From Saccharina japonica (lineage: Eukaryota > Sar > Phaeophyceae > Laminariales > Laminariaceae): 64,000 nt of DNA. Of this stretch, positions 30,501-58,300 are shown one piece after another; positions within the stretch are counted from its first letter, which is position 1; the number at the start of each line of letters is the position of its first letter. The position numbers and the translations under genes are program-made. The stretch lies in NCBI GenBank assembly GCA_008828725.1, contig MEHQ01002400.1, forward strand, positions 230,645 through 294,644, read 5' to 3'. Below the pieces are notes generated by a model. That model searched no databases and had not been told where the DNA came from. It saw only the letters and a program-made list of their open reading frames with translations.

Positions 30501-30879
30501 AATAGGTGCGTACCGGTATCCGTCGATCAAGAGAGGTGCAGGTGCGAAACCCATTGCGATTTCACGCGCAGGTTCGTGTCCTGCCGTCGACGCCATATGT
30601 GAAGGAATGCCCATTTAAGAGTGGGGACACAGGAATGTCGAAGCTGGCCATGGCACGCTTCTCCTTCGGTAAAGTTCTTCTTGTTGCTTATCTCATGGTA
30701 GAGCTCGATAGGGTACGAGAACGGAGTGCGAAGGTAGGGCTCAGCCAAGTGCCAGGCTGATCCCACTCCATGTATCTTCATACATATACGATCTACGGGG
30801 GGGGCGTTTCCGTTACTAGCACGTCACGTGATCTCATACTCGTACGTATTTGTCTATCTACTCGCAGTAATACGTATTG

Positions 30880-31590
30880 CATCTCCTCATAGCTACGTGA
30901 TACCATCACAGCAGCGACGGGGCGCCGAGAAAGACCAGGGGAGCCGGTGTATGGAAGGCTCACACTGTTACCGGGCCGTGACCGGTAGGTATGTGCCCGT
31001 TTGGCACCGACGACAGGTATGTAGACATCGGACACGGGAAGTGTTGCAGCGACGGGACGCCGCGGACGACCAGGGGATCCGTTATTTTGGAAGGCGCACG
31101 TTGTAACCGGGCCGACACCAGAAGGACCGTTTTGCACGGACGATAGTTATTCTGCGTCGGGAGGGGGGGGGGTGTTGCAGCGACGGGTCGTCGCGAAAGA
31201 ATGGGAGCTCCGGTACATGGAAGCCGCGCGCTGTTACGGGACCGTTATCGGAATGCTCATTTTGCACCGACGGTAGTTATGCGTCGGGCACGGGACGTGT
31301 CGCAGCGACAAGACGCCCCAGACGACAAGGGGGTCCGTTAGTTTGATAGCCACACACGGAACGTACAGTAGTAGCCGGGCCGACACCCGAATGCCCGTTT
31401 TGCACGGAGGATAGTTATGCGTCGGGAAGGGGGGTGTTGCAACGACGGGGCGCCGGGGAAGAACGGGATTTCCGTTCTATGGAAGAAGCACGACTTTGCC
31501 GGGCCGTGACCGGAATGCGCAGCCCCCCCCCGCACCCGATAGTTAAGCGTCGGGCACGGGGGGTGTGTTGCAGCACCATGCGCCAGAGTT
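30880..31590. repeat. Degenerate GC-rich tandem array, unit about 120-165 bp, five to six copies
   Basis: Each unit has CGGGCCG(TG)ACCGG, a CCGTTTTGCACGGACGATAG-type block, TGCGTCGGGCACGGG, GTGTTGCAGCGACGGG and a GGAAGGCGCACG-type end. Units differ at many positions, so the array is old compared with the 18.6-kb repeat. Confidence 0.75.
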
Positions 31591-32099
31591 TAGTACGATG
31601 AAGCGTATACGGGTTGTCCAAACAGCCCGGAGCGGACGACCTTTACGGATTTTTTAGCAGCGGTCGGGCTTTCGGAGATCAGTGTCGGGCTTTCAGGCCA
31701 ATGGTGGCGCTCAAGTACACACGACACTCAGAAGGTGGCAATCGGCGCAAACCAAAAGCCTATATATGCGTCCCGGCTATCGACACGTACTCGTGTGGCC
31801 GTACGGGGGTCAAGCGTTCGACATCGTTTGACGAAAAATAATCCATTTTTGGGTAGCGTCATGTGTTAAGGCATTAGTCCGTTGGGCTACTGGTATCGGT
31901 TAACCGATCGCCTACTACCCAAACTAAGACTTATAACACTCTCCCCCCCTGGACCGGCGGGATATTCAGGACAGACCGGATATACGGGTCGTCGTGTCAA
32001 AGCCAATTGGCCTCGCGGTTCCAATGTTATGGGGACCCAGAGAGAGTATTATTCAGGTTCTTGACATGAGGAAATTCACTTTTCTTTAAAAAGTGTTTT

Positions 32100-32190
32100 C
32101 ATGGTGGAGGTGAGATTCGAACGCACGGCCAGCAACTCATGTCCTGCCGTCGTCGCCATTTGTTAAGGCCGTTGGGCTACTGGTAAAAGG
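32100..32190 (-). repeat. tRNA-like 3' half ending in CACCTCCACCA, candidate SINE
   Basis: On the minus strand: GTAGCCCAACGGCCTTAACA, GGCGACGACGGCAGGACATG, then GCGTTCGAATCTCACCTCCA followed by CCA. The T-loop and the acceptor-like end with CCA are good, but no matching 5' acceptor strand is present. A partial related piece (TGTTAAGGCATTAGTCCG, AACCGATCGCCTACTACCC) is at 31866-31940. Pseudo-tRNA or tRNA-derived SINE, not a gene. Confidence 0.5.
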
Positions 32191-32479
32191 TTAACCGATC
32201 GCCTACTACCCGAACTAAGACTAACAACACATGCTTGAGAGGGCATTCATTGCAGACGCATTGCTACGACGGTAGAGGTTGCGCCATTTTGTATTTCTGC
32301 CTTATAAGGAAGGGTGGTCACTTGAGGGGCTCTGTGCCTCACCTACAAAACTGATTTGGGAGGAAAATAAAAATGCTATACGTCGTATTATATCATACCC
32401 GATGAGCAATCATATGGCCTCAAGTATACATTGAATAGTATACACAAAAAAAAACGAAAGTCCGACGATTGGGGGTTTA

Positions 32480-32689
32480 GGGCCCGTTTTAACGAAGAAA
32501 AAAAATATTCAACTTGGAAAAAAAAAAAAATCAAATCCGCTTTTCATTGGTCAACACACGCACCAGCACCAAAGATTAGGATCTTGGGGTATAATATTTG
32601 GTGCTGGTGCGTGTGTTGACCAATGAGAAGCGAATTTGAATTTTATTTTTTCCAAATTGAATTTATTTTATGCTCGTTAAGATGGGCCC
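32480..32689. repeat. Foldback MITE, PIF/Harbinger (Tourist)-like, TTA target duplication
   Basis: Flanked by TTA on both sides. Ends GGGCCCGTTTTAACGAAG and, inverted, GGGCCCATCTTAACGAGC. The arms pair over most of their length, including TTGGTCAACACACGCACC against its complement. About 210 bp, non-coding. Confidence 0.85.
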
Positions 32690-35600
32690 TTAGGTGCAAA
32701 GTTCATTCAGAAAAAATGTTTCGGCCGAAAAGTGCTACGTTTCGAACGTACCAGTATAGTATACCCTGAAGAAGGAACACCCCAAACCTGGGCAGGGCCC
32801 AGTGAGAGAGTGCCCGAGAGAAAGTGGAGCACAACGCGTCTGCACAAAAAAGTACACGTAAGTGTGCGTGGTAAGTAAGGGCCGCGTAGTAGGCCGACCA
32901 CACAGGTTTTGATTGAGGGACTTGTTACTACTGTAGATGATATCATTAATTGTACCCCTCTTCAAAGCAGCGGACCGTACTACTACGTAACGGAATCGCG
33001 ACACCAGACGGAGACCAATCCTGTCACTATTTAGCACCGGACCAGACGTCCTGGGCTCCGTCGCTCGTCATCGAAGCAGCAGGCCAGAGAGGTACTGACA
33101 GACGATCCAGTTGTTTTCGTGTGTGACGTTAATTCACAAAGAAAGCTCTAACCTATATTTGCTTGAGATCAGTTGGTGGACCCGACTGATTTGATGTGGA
33201 CATGATTCCAACGGTTCGATCCAGAGCTATTATACACGACGACCGACCGCCCCGCCTAGCAATAATCTAAAAGTCCGCATAATAAAGGCCAAAAGCAAGA
33301 CAGGTGATCTGTACGGGTGTGTGACGTCGACCCTACAGCGCGAAATACTTCGCCCTGCTCACCACCAAGTAATCCTGCGAAAAACTGGCTTCCAGCGCCG
33401 ACAACGCACCGATCACACCAACCACCACCCGCTCCTACGCCAAGGTCCTCAAGAGGAGATAATGCGAGAGCGTAGACACGACCACCCGCAAACTGCGACT
33501 TTGCTGCTTTGCGGGGGGGGGGGGGGGGCAGTTGTCACTCACGCAGGCGATGGTCAGACACCGCCCCGATACCCATTAAAAGCGCACATACACGGCGGTC
33601 CTCCGTCCAGCTACCCAACCTCGCACGCGCTTTGGACGACTCTCGCGTTCCAAGACGCCTTACCTACTGCAGACGTCGCCGCGAACGTGTAGATTTATTC
33701 CTCCGACATCCCGAAAACAAAGTAAAACCGCCCACAACGTAAGGGGACACAGATGATACATGTGGTAAGCAATAACTCCTACCAATCGAATACGGATAGA
33801 TGCAACGGTGTCCACCCGTGTTGACGTTTCGCGTTTTGCGATACAACCGTATTAGTATCTAATGAGCTAGGAGGCCGGTCTTAGTTGGCCACGTCAAGCC
33901 CTCCTTTGGCCTCCCTATGCCAGTTTTAGTATAGTACAGGAGGCCGGATAGACAAGGGGGGGGGGGCGTACTCATTTGTTGCTTGCCTTAGTCATTTGAC
34001 CATTGACTACGCACGTCCCTTCCGAGACGGAGGAGGTGTACTTCATATCTTAGTCGGCATGCATGGCCGTAGTCGTATGACCATAGACCCTCGCATCCCT
34101 ACAATGCCGGGACGGAGCTCGTGGGGTTTTCACCGACCAGAAGTTCAAACCGCCCTCTCCTGTCATCGTTATACCAGGTATATGATAGCGGAAGAAACGT
34201 CATGAGTGACAAACCAATCCACCAATCAGCAAGAGAGGTCTGCTGTTGCCTTCGACAGGAAATACAACCAACACAAAGAGGTTTTGGCTTGCTGACTAAC
34301 CATATGATAGCCCACTTACGCTAGCGTATGATAGAATGTACCATCCAAATCGCGGTACCCCACACAGCAAAAAACGATCTCCTTCTGACGGATAGCTCAG
34401 CTGGAAGGATCTTCGCTCCCCCCGCACAACAACCACGGTTTACCCTCGCCCCCCGCTCGTTCCACCGCCACCAAAAGGAGAGACAAATCATCCCGCCATT
34501 CAGAAACGCGTGGGTGGGCCCGAGCGCCCAAACACAACTCCCCCCACCGTAGCGTACCATGGCTACGAAGTGCGCGGGGCGAGAGTGGCTGAAACCGCCG
34601 CGGAAAGCAGACTAAGAGGCGTTATCTTGACGGGGTGCGACGACAGCCACACGGTGTTGTCGACGGCGGTCATGCATGCACCCACAACACACAAACCGGC
34701 GTACCAGTACGCCCGTAGTACCACCCAGTCCCAGACCGTAATGTGTGCCGCCCCAGAACACCTAAGAAGAAAAGATAGCTATAAAGTAAAATGTGAGCCA
34801 ATCAATCGCGTTCCCTGGATGGTCGAGGCCGACCTTCTCTGTGTCCGTGCTTAGTAGGAATCATACCCTGGGGTACCCAAGTATGAGGAACACGACCAGA
34901 TTTTGGTACCCGGGTACCCACAGTATATACCCAACGAAATACGCGCTTGGATTTTTTTTCCAAGGCGCTCTTCCAAAAAATTGGAGGCATTAGATCAATC
35001 AACGCCGAAAAGGCGAGGGGGAAAACGAAAGAGAGAGGCAGCAGCAAACTTCATCATGAGAGGGCGCGGCAAAAGAGTATGGAAAGTGTGGGGTCAGCAA
35101 CAAAAACTAGAACCCGAAACAAAAACAAAACACACACACATTAAAAAAGGAAGAAAGAGGCTTGACGCCGCCTTTTTTGTTTCCGGGTATGCACCTTTCC
35201 TCTCGGCGGCCTCCTTTCGTTTCCTGTCCTTAACAACCTTCGCCCAGCCCTATCATGGCGGTCCTTGAGAGTGTGACACCACTATATGATACAAGAAAAA
35301 AAAAAAAAGACACACACGAACTATGTACGAAGTCGTTGGCCTCGTCCCGCCCCGTCTCACTCCACCACGTCCAACACTTCGGTAACCCACCCACCCACCC
35401 ACCCACCACCACCACCTTTCTTCTGGACTAGCCTAGCCTAGGCTATCTGACTGCGTGTTCCCTCACGGATCTGGACCACACCTCCGTGCCTATACCCTCG
35501 TGTCTACTTGCTCTGCCGCCCCCCCCGCTCCACCCTTCTCCCGATAACCCAGCTGCCATTTTTCGGCGTCCCGCTTCTCCTTTGTCCCCGGTCCACCCTA

Positions 35601-36106
35601 CCCTCTCCCCCACGAGCTCGTAGGAACCCCAAATCGCGTCCGAGATCCTATCGCAACGACAAGCAGGGCTATACCGGTTGTATAGCGACTCGCGACACAA
35701 TGACATGCCGAAGGAGTTCCACTGCGTATGCCAACATTTTCGCGCTATGCATGCCCAAACACGGAGCGTGGCGGGTAGAAGCGCGCGAGAGAGAAAGAGA
35801 GAGCGCGCGCCATCGGCCTACTATAAAGCGCGTTCAAACTTTTAAACAAAAAGAAAGCGCGAGGAAAGACAAAAAAAGAAAAAAGAAGAGTAATCGCGAC
35901 CAGCGTACTAGCTTCGAACCAAAAACAAAAAAAACGTCGATATACAACAGAACATCCGTATTTATCGAGATGGTGTACGAGTAACGTTTGCTAGAAGGGG
36001 AGTTCCCGTGCCCTGTCAGGCCGCGACCCCTCCCTCCCCCCCCCCCACGTTCACGCAAGGCGTCCAACAAAAAAAGCTGCACGAAGCTGCAGCAGCACCC
36101 CTCCCT
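32690..36106. other. Stretch between repeats and the p23 3' end, no gene called
   Basis: Apart from the repeat at 33957 I find no gene. On the minus strand, about 35262-35160 reads GWAKVVKDRKRKEAAERK in one open stretch preceded by an AG and followed by a possible GT donor. It could be an isolated exon of an unknown gene, but no partner exon was found. CCACCCACC repeats lie at 35384-35415. Confidence 0.5.
33957..34137 (+). repeat. Dispersed short repeat, GCATGGCCGTAGTCG family
   Basis: Full-length member with G-run start, GCGTACTCATTTGTTGCTTG, TGACCATTGACTACGCACGT, GCATGGCCGTAGTCGTATGA and GCCGGGACGGAGCTCG. The clearest copy outside the genes. Confidence 0.85.
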
Positions 36107-52066
<15,960 letters not shown>

Positions 52067-52385
52067 ATTTTGAATTGCTTCTCCGCTGAGATAAAACAAC
52101 TACTTCGCAGCGTCCAGTCCACACTGCACAGGGCACTCCAGGGCGGTGCGTCTACCCTTGCTCAAATGTCCCCGTTTCCCGGGGTTTCTCATTTCATCCA
52201 GATGGCCATTTTTTTGCGGTGCCTGTTCGTGGCGGGGGAAGGGCCACCCGAGGCCTCCAGAACCCTCGCTCTGCACGCTCGCGACCGCTCTCCTCCTCCA
52301 GGCGCCTCAGACAGCCGTCAAAACGCTGCTGCCCCACACCGTTGAGTGTTAGCGTTTTCCTCCGAATCCGCATACCCTCAGCACC
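52067..52385. promoter_or_regulatory. Divergent promoter region between p23 and AAC (right copy)
   Basis: Identical to 7499-7817. Here it drives the complete seven-exon p23 gene to the left and the second AAC gene to the right. Confidence 0.6.
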
Positions 52386-55300
52386 ATGGGAGAACCCAAG
52401 GCAAAGTCCAACTTCTTGGTGGACTTCGCCCTCGGAGGAGTTAGCGGTGCCGTCGCCAAGACGTGCACGGCACCGATCGAGCGCGTGAAGCTCATCATCC
52501 AGACCCAGGATGCCAACCCCCGCATCAAGTCCGGGGAGATCCCCCGTTACACCGGCATCGGGAACTGCTTCACGCGCGTGTACAGCGAGCAGGGGCTCAA
52601 GGCCTTCTGGCGCGGGAACATGACCAACATCATCCGGTACTTCCCCACCCAGGCGTTTAACTTCGCTTTCAAGGACACCATCAAGGGATTGTTCCCTAAG
52701 GCCAACCCCAAGACGGAATTCGGCAAGTTCTTCGCCATCAACATGGCCTCCGGTGGTCTTGCCGGCGCCGGTTCGCTGTGCTTCGTGTACCCCCTCGACT
52801 ACGCGCGGTGAGTGGTCGGAAGCTGAGCGCCTGCCGCAACGCGTGCTGGGCCTCCCCGAAAACCATACGTTGTGCATAACCACGCCACGCGCCCGGTCTT
52901 ACGTAAAATGGAAGGGATTCGTTTCGTGCGTGGATTCTTGCGGCAGGGAGGCAAAGCCGTGCCCTTCCAAGCGAAAGCTGAATATACCCTGAAAAGCTCA
53001 CTGCACCCGAGCGAATCTGTGCGTTGCTCCTTTGCCTCACATCTCACACCCCCCACTACGTCGGAATTGCGGCAGTGAAAGTTGTGGACGTGATAGTCGG
53101 CTCTTACCCTCGCTCTCGCCATCACACGTTTGTTGCTCATCAGAGTGAACGAAGAACAACGTTTTTTTGTATCTCGTAATTTGTCTTGAAATTTGACTCA
53201 GGCGCAGGCAGGCACACGTATGATCTATTTTTACACACCAAACACCGCACGAATCTTTTTTCAAAGAAAACGCCCGATTTCTGCGAGCAGTTTCCTCGTC
53301 ACCAAGCGTCGCATGCTTACCTCGGAACCACCGAACCTCAAGCCTAGGGCATGGTCAACACGCAACAGCAGGGCTGACTGCTGCGCGTGCTGCGATCCTA
53401 CGATTGTAGGCCATGCGACATCTACCTTTGGTGTTTGTTTAGTCTTGTTTTTGACACAGAGAACTTTGTTTGGTTTCGTTTTTCGCGTTATGCTGAATTT
53501 TTGTTCTGTCTGGATGATGACGTCGCTCGTCCATCGAAAAGCACCGCTCAAAACCACACACCTGTGATGACGTGATGACCGCCAAAATCGGGTCCGGTAT
53601 CTGCTGCTGATCCTGCTGTGCGCACATGAGTCAAATAGGCGACCTTTCACGGCCTCTCGGAAGTGTCTACGAGCCGCTTTGAAGGCATATTTGTGTGGTA
53701 CGAGTATCAAATGGACGTACCCTGATAATGGCTATCTCCACAGCAGTCGTAGTCTTACGATATACTGAGATTGTATCAAAGTGTTGTCGGCATTTACGCC
53801 TAACAATACTGAAATTGTTTTGCTCACATAAAAGTAACATCACACTTGAGAGCTCAACACAAAGAACGTTTCGATAGACACGCGATGGATGGCCACCTTT
53901 CAATGCAAGGAGGCGTAGTAGCCATCCATCAACGTTCCGACTTACAACGACAAATATCGAGGTGATTTGGTACTGATGATTGGCGCAAAACGCGATTGGC
54001 CCGCATATTATCACTGCTAATCCCCTTTATACTCGTACCTATGTACTGTTGTTTGTACCCGTACGTAATAATTCCTAAAAGTTTTCCAAAAGCGGGAACA
54101 GCACTTTGCGAACGATGAATATCTTGCGTACTTTGTTTTTTGTCGGGGAAAAAAAATACCTGGTAATTTGTCTCCAAAACGGGGTGGGCGACTCTTATCA
54201 TATGGTGTAACACCACTCTAAATGTTAGTAATTGGACGGTTAATAAGGCAAAAGGCAGTGGTTGTCTTTCCGGACAAATTGCTACGAAAAACCTGCGTGG
54301 CACCAAGTAGGAAAGTACCAAGACGGCTCGTGAGCAAAAAAAAAGTCACAGGATCAGGCGGGGGAAAGCACTCGTGCGTACAGCAGTAGTAATTGACAGA
54401 CTACATGTTCCCGACGGACGTTAAGCTACCGTACGTATATCATAAGAGTAGGTGCACCCTTGACAGCAGTAGTGGACGTTTTTTTTTCCCACGACCCTCG
54501 ACGGCCATGTGCCCTGTGATCTATGCTCGAGAAAACTGTTCGATTGGGGTACAAATTATGTCAGTAATTGGGCCACGTGCAGTCGTTGGGACTATGTAAT
54601 ACCAGTATCAGATAGGGAAAACGCGTTGGAAGTATCATACAGACAGATCACGATCTAGATCCTCCACGTAACGTACATTGTTTGGATCCCTTATCCTGCC
54701 GTTATGATATGTTGTGCAGCATCTGTATCATATACGCTAGGTACCAGGTACAGATCCAACCCCGAGAAACCTGTTTTAGGTCATGAAGAATGAGAATGTA
54801 GGGGTACCATGTGACAACACGAGCTATACGTACAGAGCATTAGGATCACAAATGTATGTGCCGTGGAAGAACTAGATCATGAAGGTGTGATCAATTATAT
54901 GCCTGAGGAGAACGAGGAAATATGCAACGGTTCCCGTGCCACTTTCAGCCTTTGTGAGACTTGACCCCTTCACCGCTGCAAATGTAATGCCACACTATTT
55001 CCGAGTATTTAACAAGGGCGCAATAATTACAATTTGCCGTCATAAAAATCGGTGACACGAAGGAGCCAGGGTTGCTACGTAAGGGCCCATCTTAACGAAC
55101 ATTGTTTGTTATTGAAATTGAAAAATATTTTTCGTTTTTCGTTTGTTTTGAAAACGACTTGCCTGAAAAAACGTGTTTTTGGGTCTTGGGAATGGTGTAT
55201 TGCGTCAAAAAATCGAATAACGCACAAGGGTCAACGAACACCCGTGAGCAACCAACGAGGCGACCTACGGCCTGTGTTTTCCCCCGGGCGCCCCTGCCAG

Positions 55301-58300
55301 CGGAAACTTATGTCTGCCGGCACCGGCTAGGAGACTATCACTCTAGGGATGTCTTGGGTGGGCTGGCGCAGCCCCGAAGCCCAACGCGGGCAGCAGCGAC
55401 GGGGATACAGCGATCGAACTTCTACGCCAAGTCGTGACTTGTTCGGTGCTCGTGTGGTTTGGGAGGCAAAGAGGGGTGAAAAATTGGCTTTGCGACGGCC
55501 TATATATTTTTTTAGGCGCCTTAGGCGGTCTACCCTCTGCTAGGGGCCGTCGGACCTCGCGCTGCGGCTGATCCGGTGGCCGTGCCTCTCGGAAATGGTG
55601 GATCTCGCCTCTAAAGTAGTCGACATGATTCGAGTTTGCGTGGCTTCCTTCGGTTTCACGGAACGCCACGTCGAGTTGGATGAACTCCCCAATTAAAAAA
55701 ATCGAGAGAGCAAAAGAAGCCCCAAAATACTTCTTGTGGAATTTTTTTTTATTTATTTTTTATCCTCCGGCGGATGGGTCAAAATAAAGCTTACGCCCTC
55801 CACACTTCCACGTCTCACTTCGTGTCGTGTGTCAATTCACTCCATGCTCCCTCGGAAGTATCAGCCCTTGCTGTCTACGACCTTCGGGAACTTGAGCATG
55901 TTGACCCGACCTGACCCCCGAAGGGGCCCGGTGCGGTGGGGATAGCCACCCGAAGAGTAAACTCTCCGGGTAGTGTGGAACTTGCCGCAGCTCATCCAAT
56001 AACAAAAACCCAGGCCAAGAAGCCTTCCCGCCAGACTCGGATCATTTACGATCCACCCTACCCGTTTGGGCGTTGGTCCTTGGAATTCTGTTTTATTGAA
56101 CTACTCAGTTTTGAAATCGAAATGTCTTGCTGGTTATTCGCTTTTTGACCAATCAAATGCAAATCAAAACAAACGAAAAATAAAACGAAAACAAACGTCC
56201 GTTAATACGGGCCTCTAAGGTTCTAGGGCATGTGTTTGTGTATGCGAAGTGCACCCGGAGCAGGTTCAATCTCGTATCGTTCTGTACGTGCAACACGCGC
56301 GAAGCACGAACGATGAAGTACGCGTTCAGAAGGTTGATGGGACCACTACTCTCTTACGGAGGACCATACGCAGTAAATAGGATCAAATATTGTTGTAAAA
56401 AATCGGGGTATACACAGACTTTTGTGTGTATCATAGGTCCTATTTACTATGGTCCCTCGAAATAATCGCAGCTTAGCCCCTTAACCCTTTTAGGACTGCA
56501 GTCCCGTTTCCTTTTAGGACTGCAGTCCCGTTTTGGGGACAAATGACTCTAATTCTAAGTAATTTGTCTCCAAAACGGGACTCCAGTCCTAAAAGGGTTA
56601 AGAACCGGTCCCCCGTTTTTGGAGACAATCTACTTGGAATTAGTGTGGGATATATTTTGCAGTTCTGAAAGGCTTGAATCGCTGTCGCTCCTGCACGAGC
56701 TCGTACTCGTATTGTAATAGGCCGCAAAAGCGCGATGAATCGGATTTGTGCTTGGGCGGGGCTAGGCTGGATCCCAGCACCTGCGTCATTGTATTGTGCG
56801 CTGGCCTGCTGAGTAGCGGGTCGTTGGTGCAATTACAGATATTGGAGATGTACACGTACTTGTAATGATACACACGCAGAGAGCATGTAATAATACGTGA
56901 TACAATAATACCAGTCCGGAGATCGCATGAAAACATGACGCAAACAATGACGGAGGATGGCGTCGAGCCCTGATGTCGACACATTTATATAGTAAGCGGT
57001 CTTATGTTTTTGGATCCCGAGACTGAACAGCAGCAGTAGAGTATCACGTTGCCCCCTTGAGCATGACCATGTTACAGGGGCCCTCGGCAGTATCATACCA
57101 TGCCTTCTTTCTTTTCGCGTACGTAATACGTTTGTGACGCTGATGCGATGGTCAATCGCGTGTGTTTTTTAATGTCCACGTGTGAACTAGACTGACAGCG
57201 ACAAGAGGTTTAATACTCACGAAATATCGTTCATGGGACCCTAATAGCGACCAAAACAGAAATGTTTCGTTGTTTTGCAACGGTGTACGAGAATCGTCAA
57301 CGTTGAGCAGTACCTGGTACACGGGTACGGGCAGGATCATGATGGGCCTGTGCCGCATGACTCCTTGCTCTGTATCTCAGGAACCAGTTGACCTTACACT
57401 ATAATCAAGCCAAGTCCCCAGATGGTTAATACGAAGCGATTATTTCAGTAGAGGACGCTTGCTCTGCGGAGGTAAAGTCAATTACTCGGTGTGTATTTCT
57501 GTCCGCGTGTGACGTGGATATTAAGAGCGTCAATCACGATGATTTGATACTCGAAAATATATCGTGAAGTATATACTCGAGCGAATATTTCAGTAAAGGC
57601 CGGACGAAGCGCGTAAATAACCATGTGGTCTTTTTTGGCGTGCGTGCGTTCACTGCGCAGGCCATTTTTGCCGCGTACGAACTCGCTCCACTCATTGGTC
57701 AAACGACCGAATGCACCCATCGTGCCTGCTCCTCTATTGATTTTACTCCAACTCGTGTAATGGCGTATACCATATCATACCATGGTAGCGTCGAAGAAGC
57801 CCACGTCAACAGGTCTATTGCGAAGTGCAGAGCGTTCATGACGTTGCCGGAAAGAGTAGGTGTAAAACTTGAAAATTACCTGGTACACCTACGTAAAGCT
57901 GCTGTGCGATCGAAAGTTTGCTCAAAACTCATACGATCGTATTTGAAAGCTATGCGTGTGATGATATGATACCTACGAGCAGTAGCCTACCTTGTTTTTG
58001 TATCTGCCACGGGTCTTGTCTTCGTGTTCCTGGAGAGCCCTGGTTTTTCTCGTACGTATTTGGTAAGAGAGAAAGCACATATGACGTACGTGTGTGTTTT
58101 TAATCGCGCCGCCTTACCTCGCAGAAACCGAAAACTACAGAATAAAAACAGCAGTTCTTAACCCTTTTAGAACTGGAGTCCCGTTTTGGGGACAAATTAC
58201 TTAGAATTGGAGTGGTTTGTCCCCAAAACGGGACTCCAGTTCTAGAAGGGTTAACAGACAGTGTGTTTTTTTTCGTAGTGAGAAGTGGCGTCACTCCTCC

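Noticed and set aside
30527-30781. 84-codon minus-strand frame (MKIHGVGSAWHLAEP...)
   Set aside because: Its first half looks protein-like, but the second half is the tRNA-like repeat. No family was recognised and no splice partner was found.
34374-34440. Possible tRNA (GATAGCTCAGCTGG)
   Set aside because: An A-box resemblance only; no B box or cloverleaf follows.
35508-35984. 158-codon plus-strand frame
   Set aside because: Arg/Lys/Ser-rich low complexity with no motif; next to but opposite p23.
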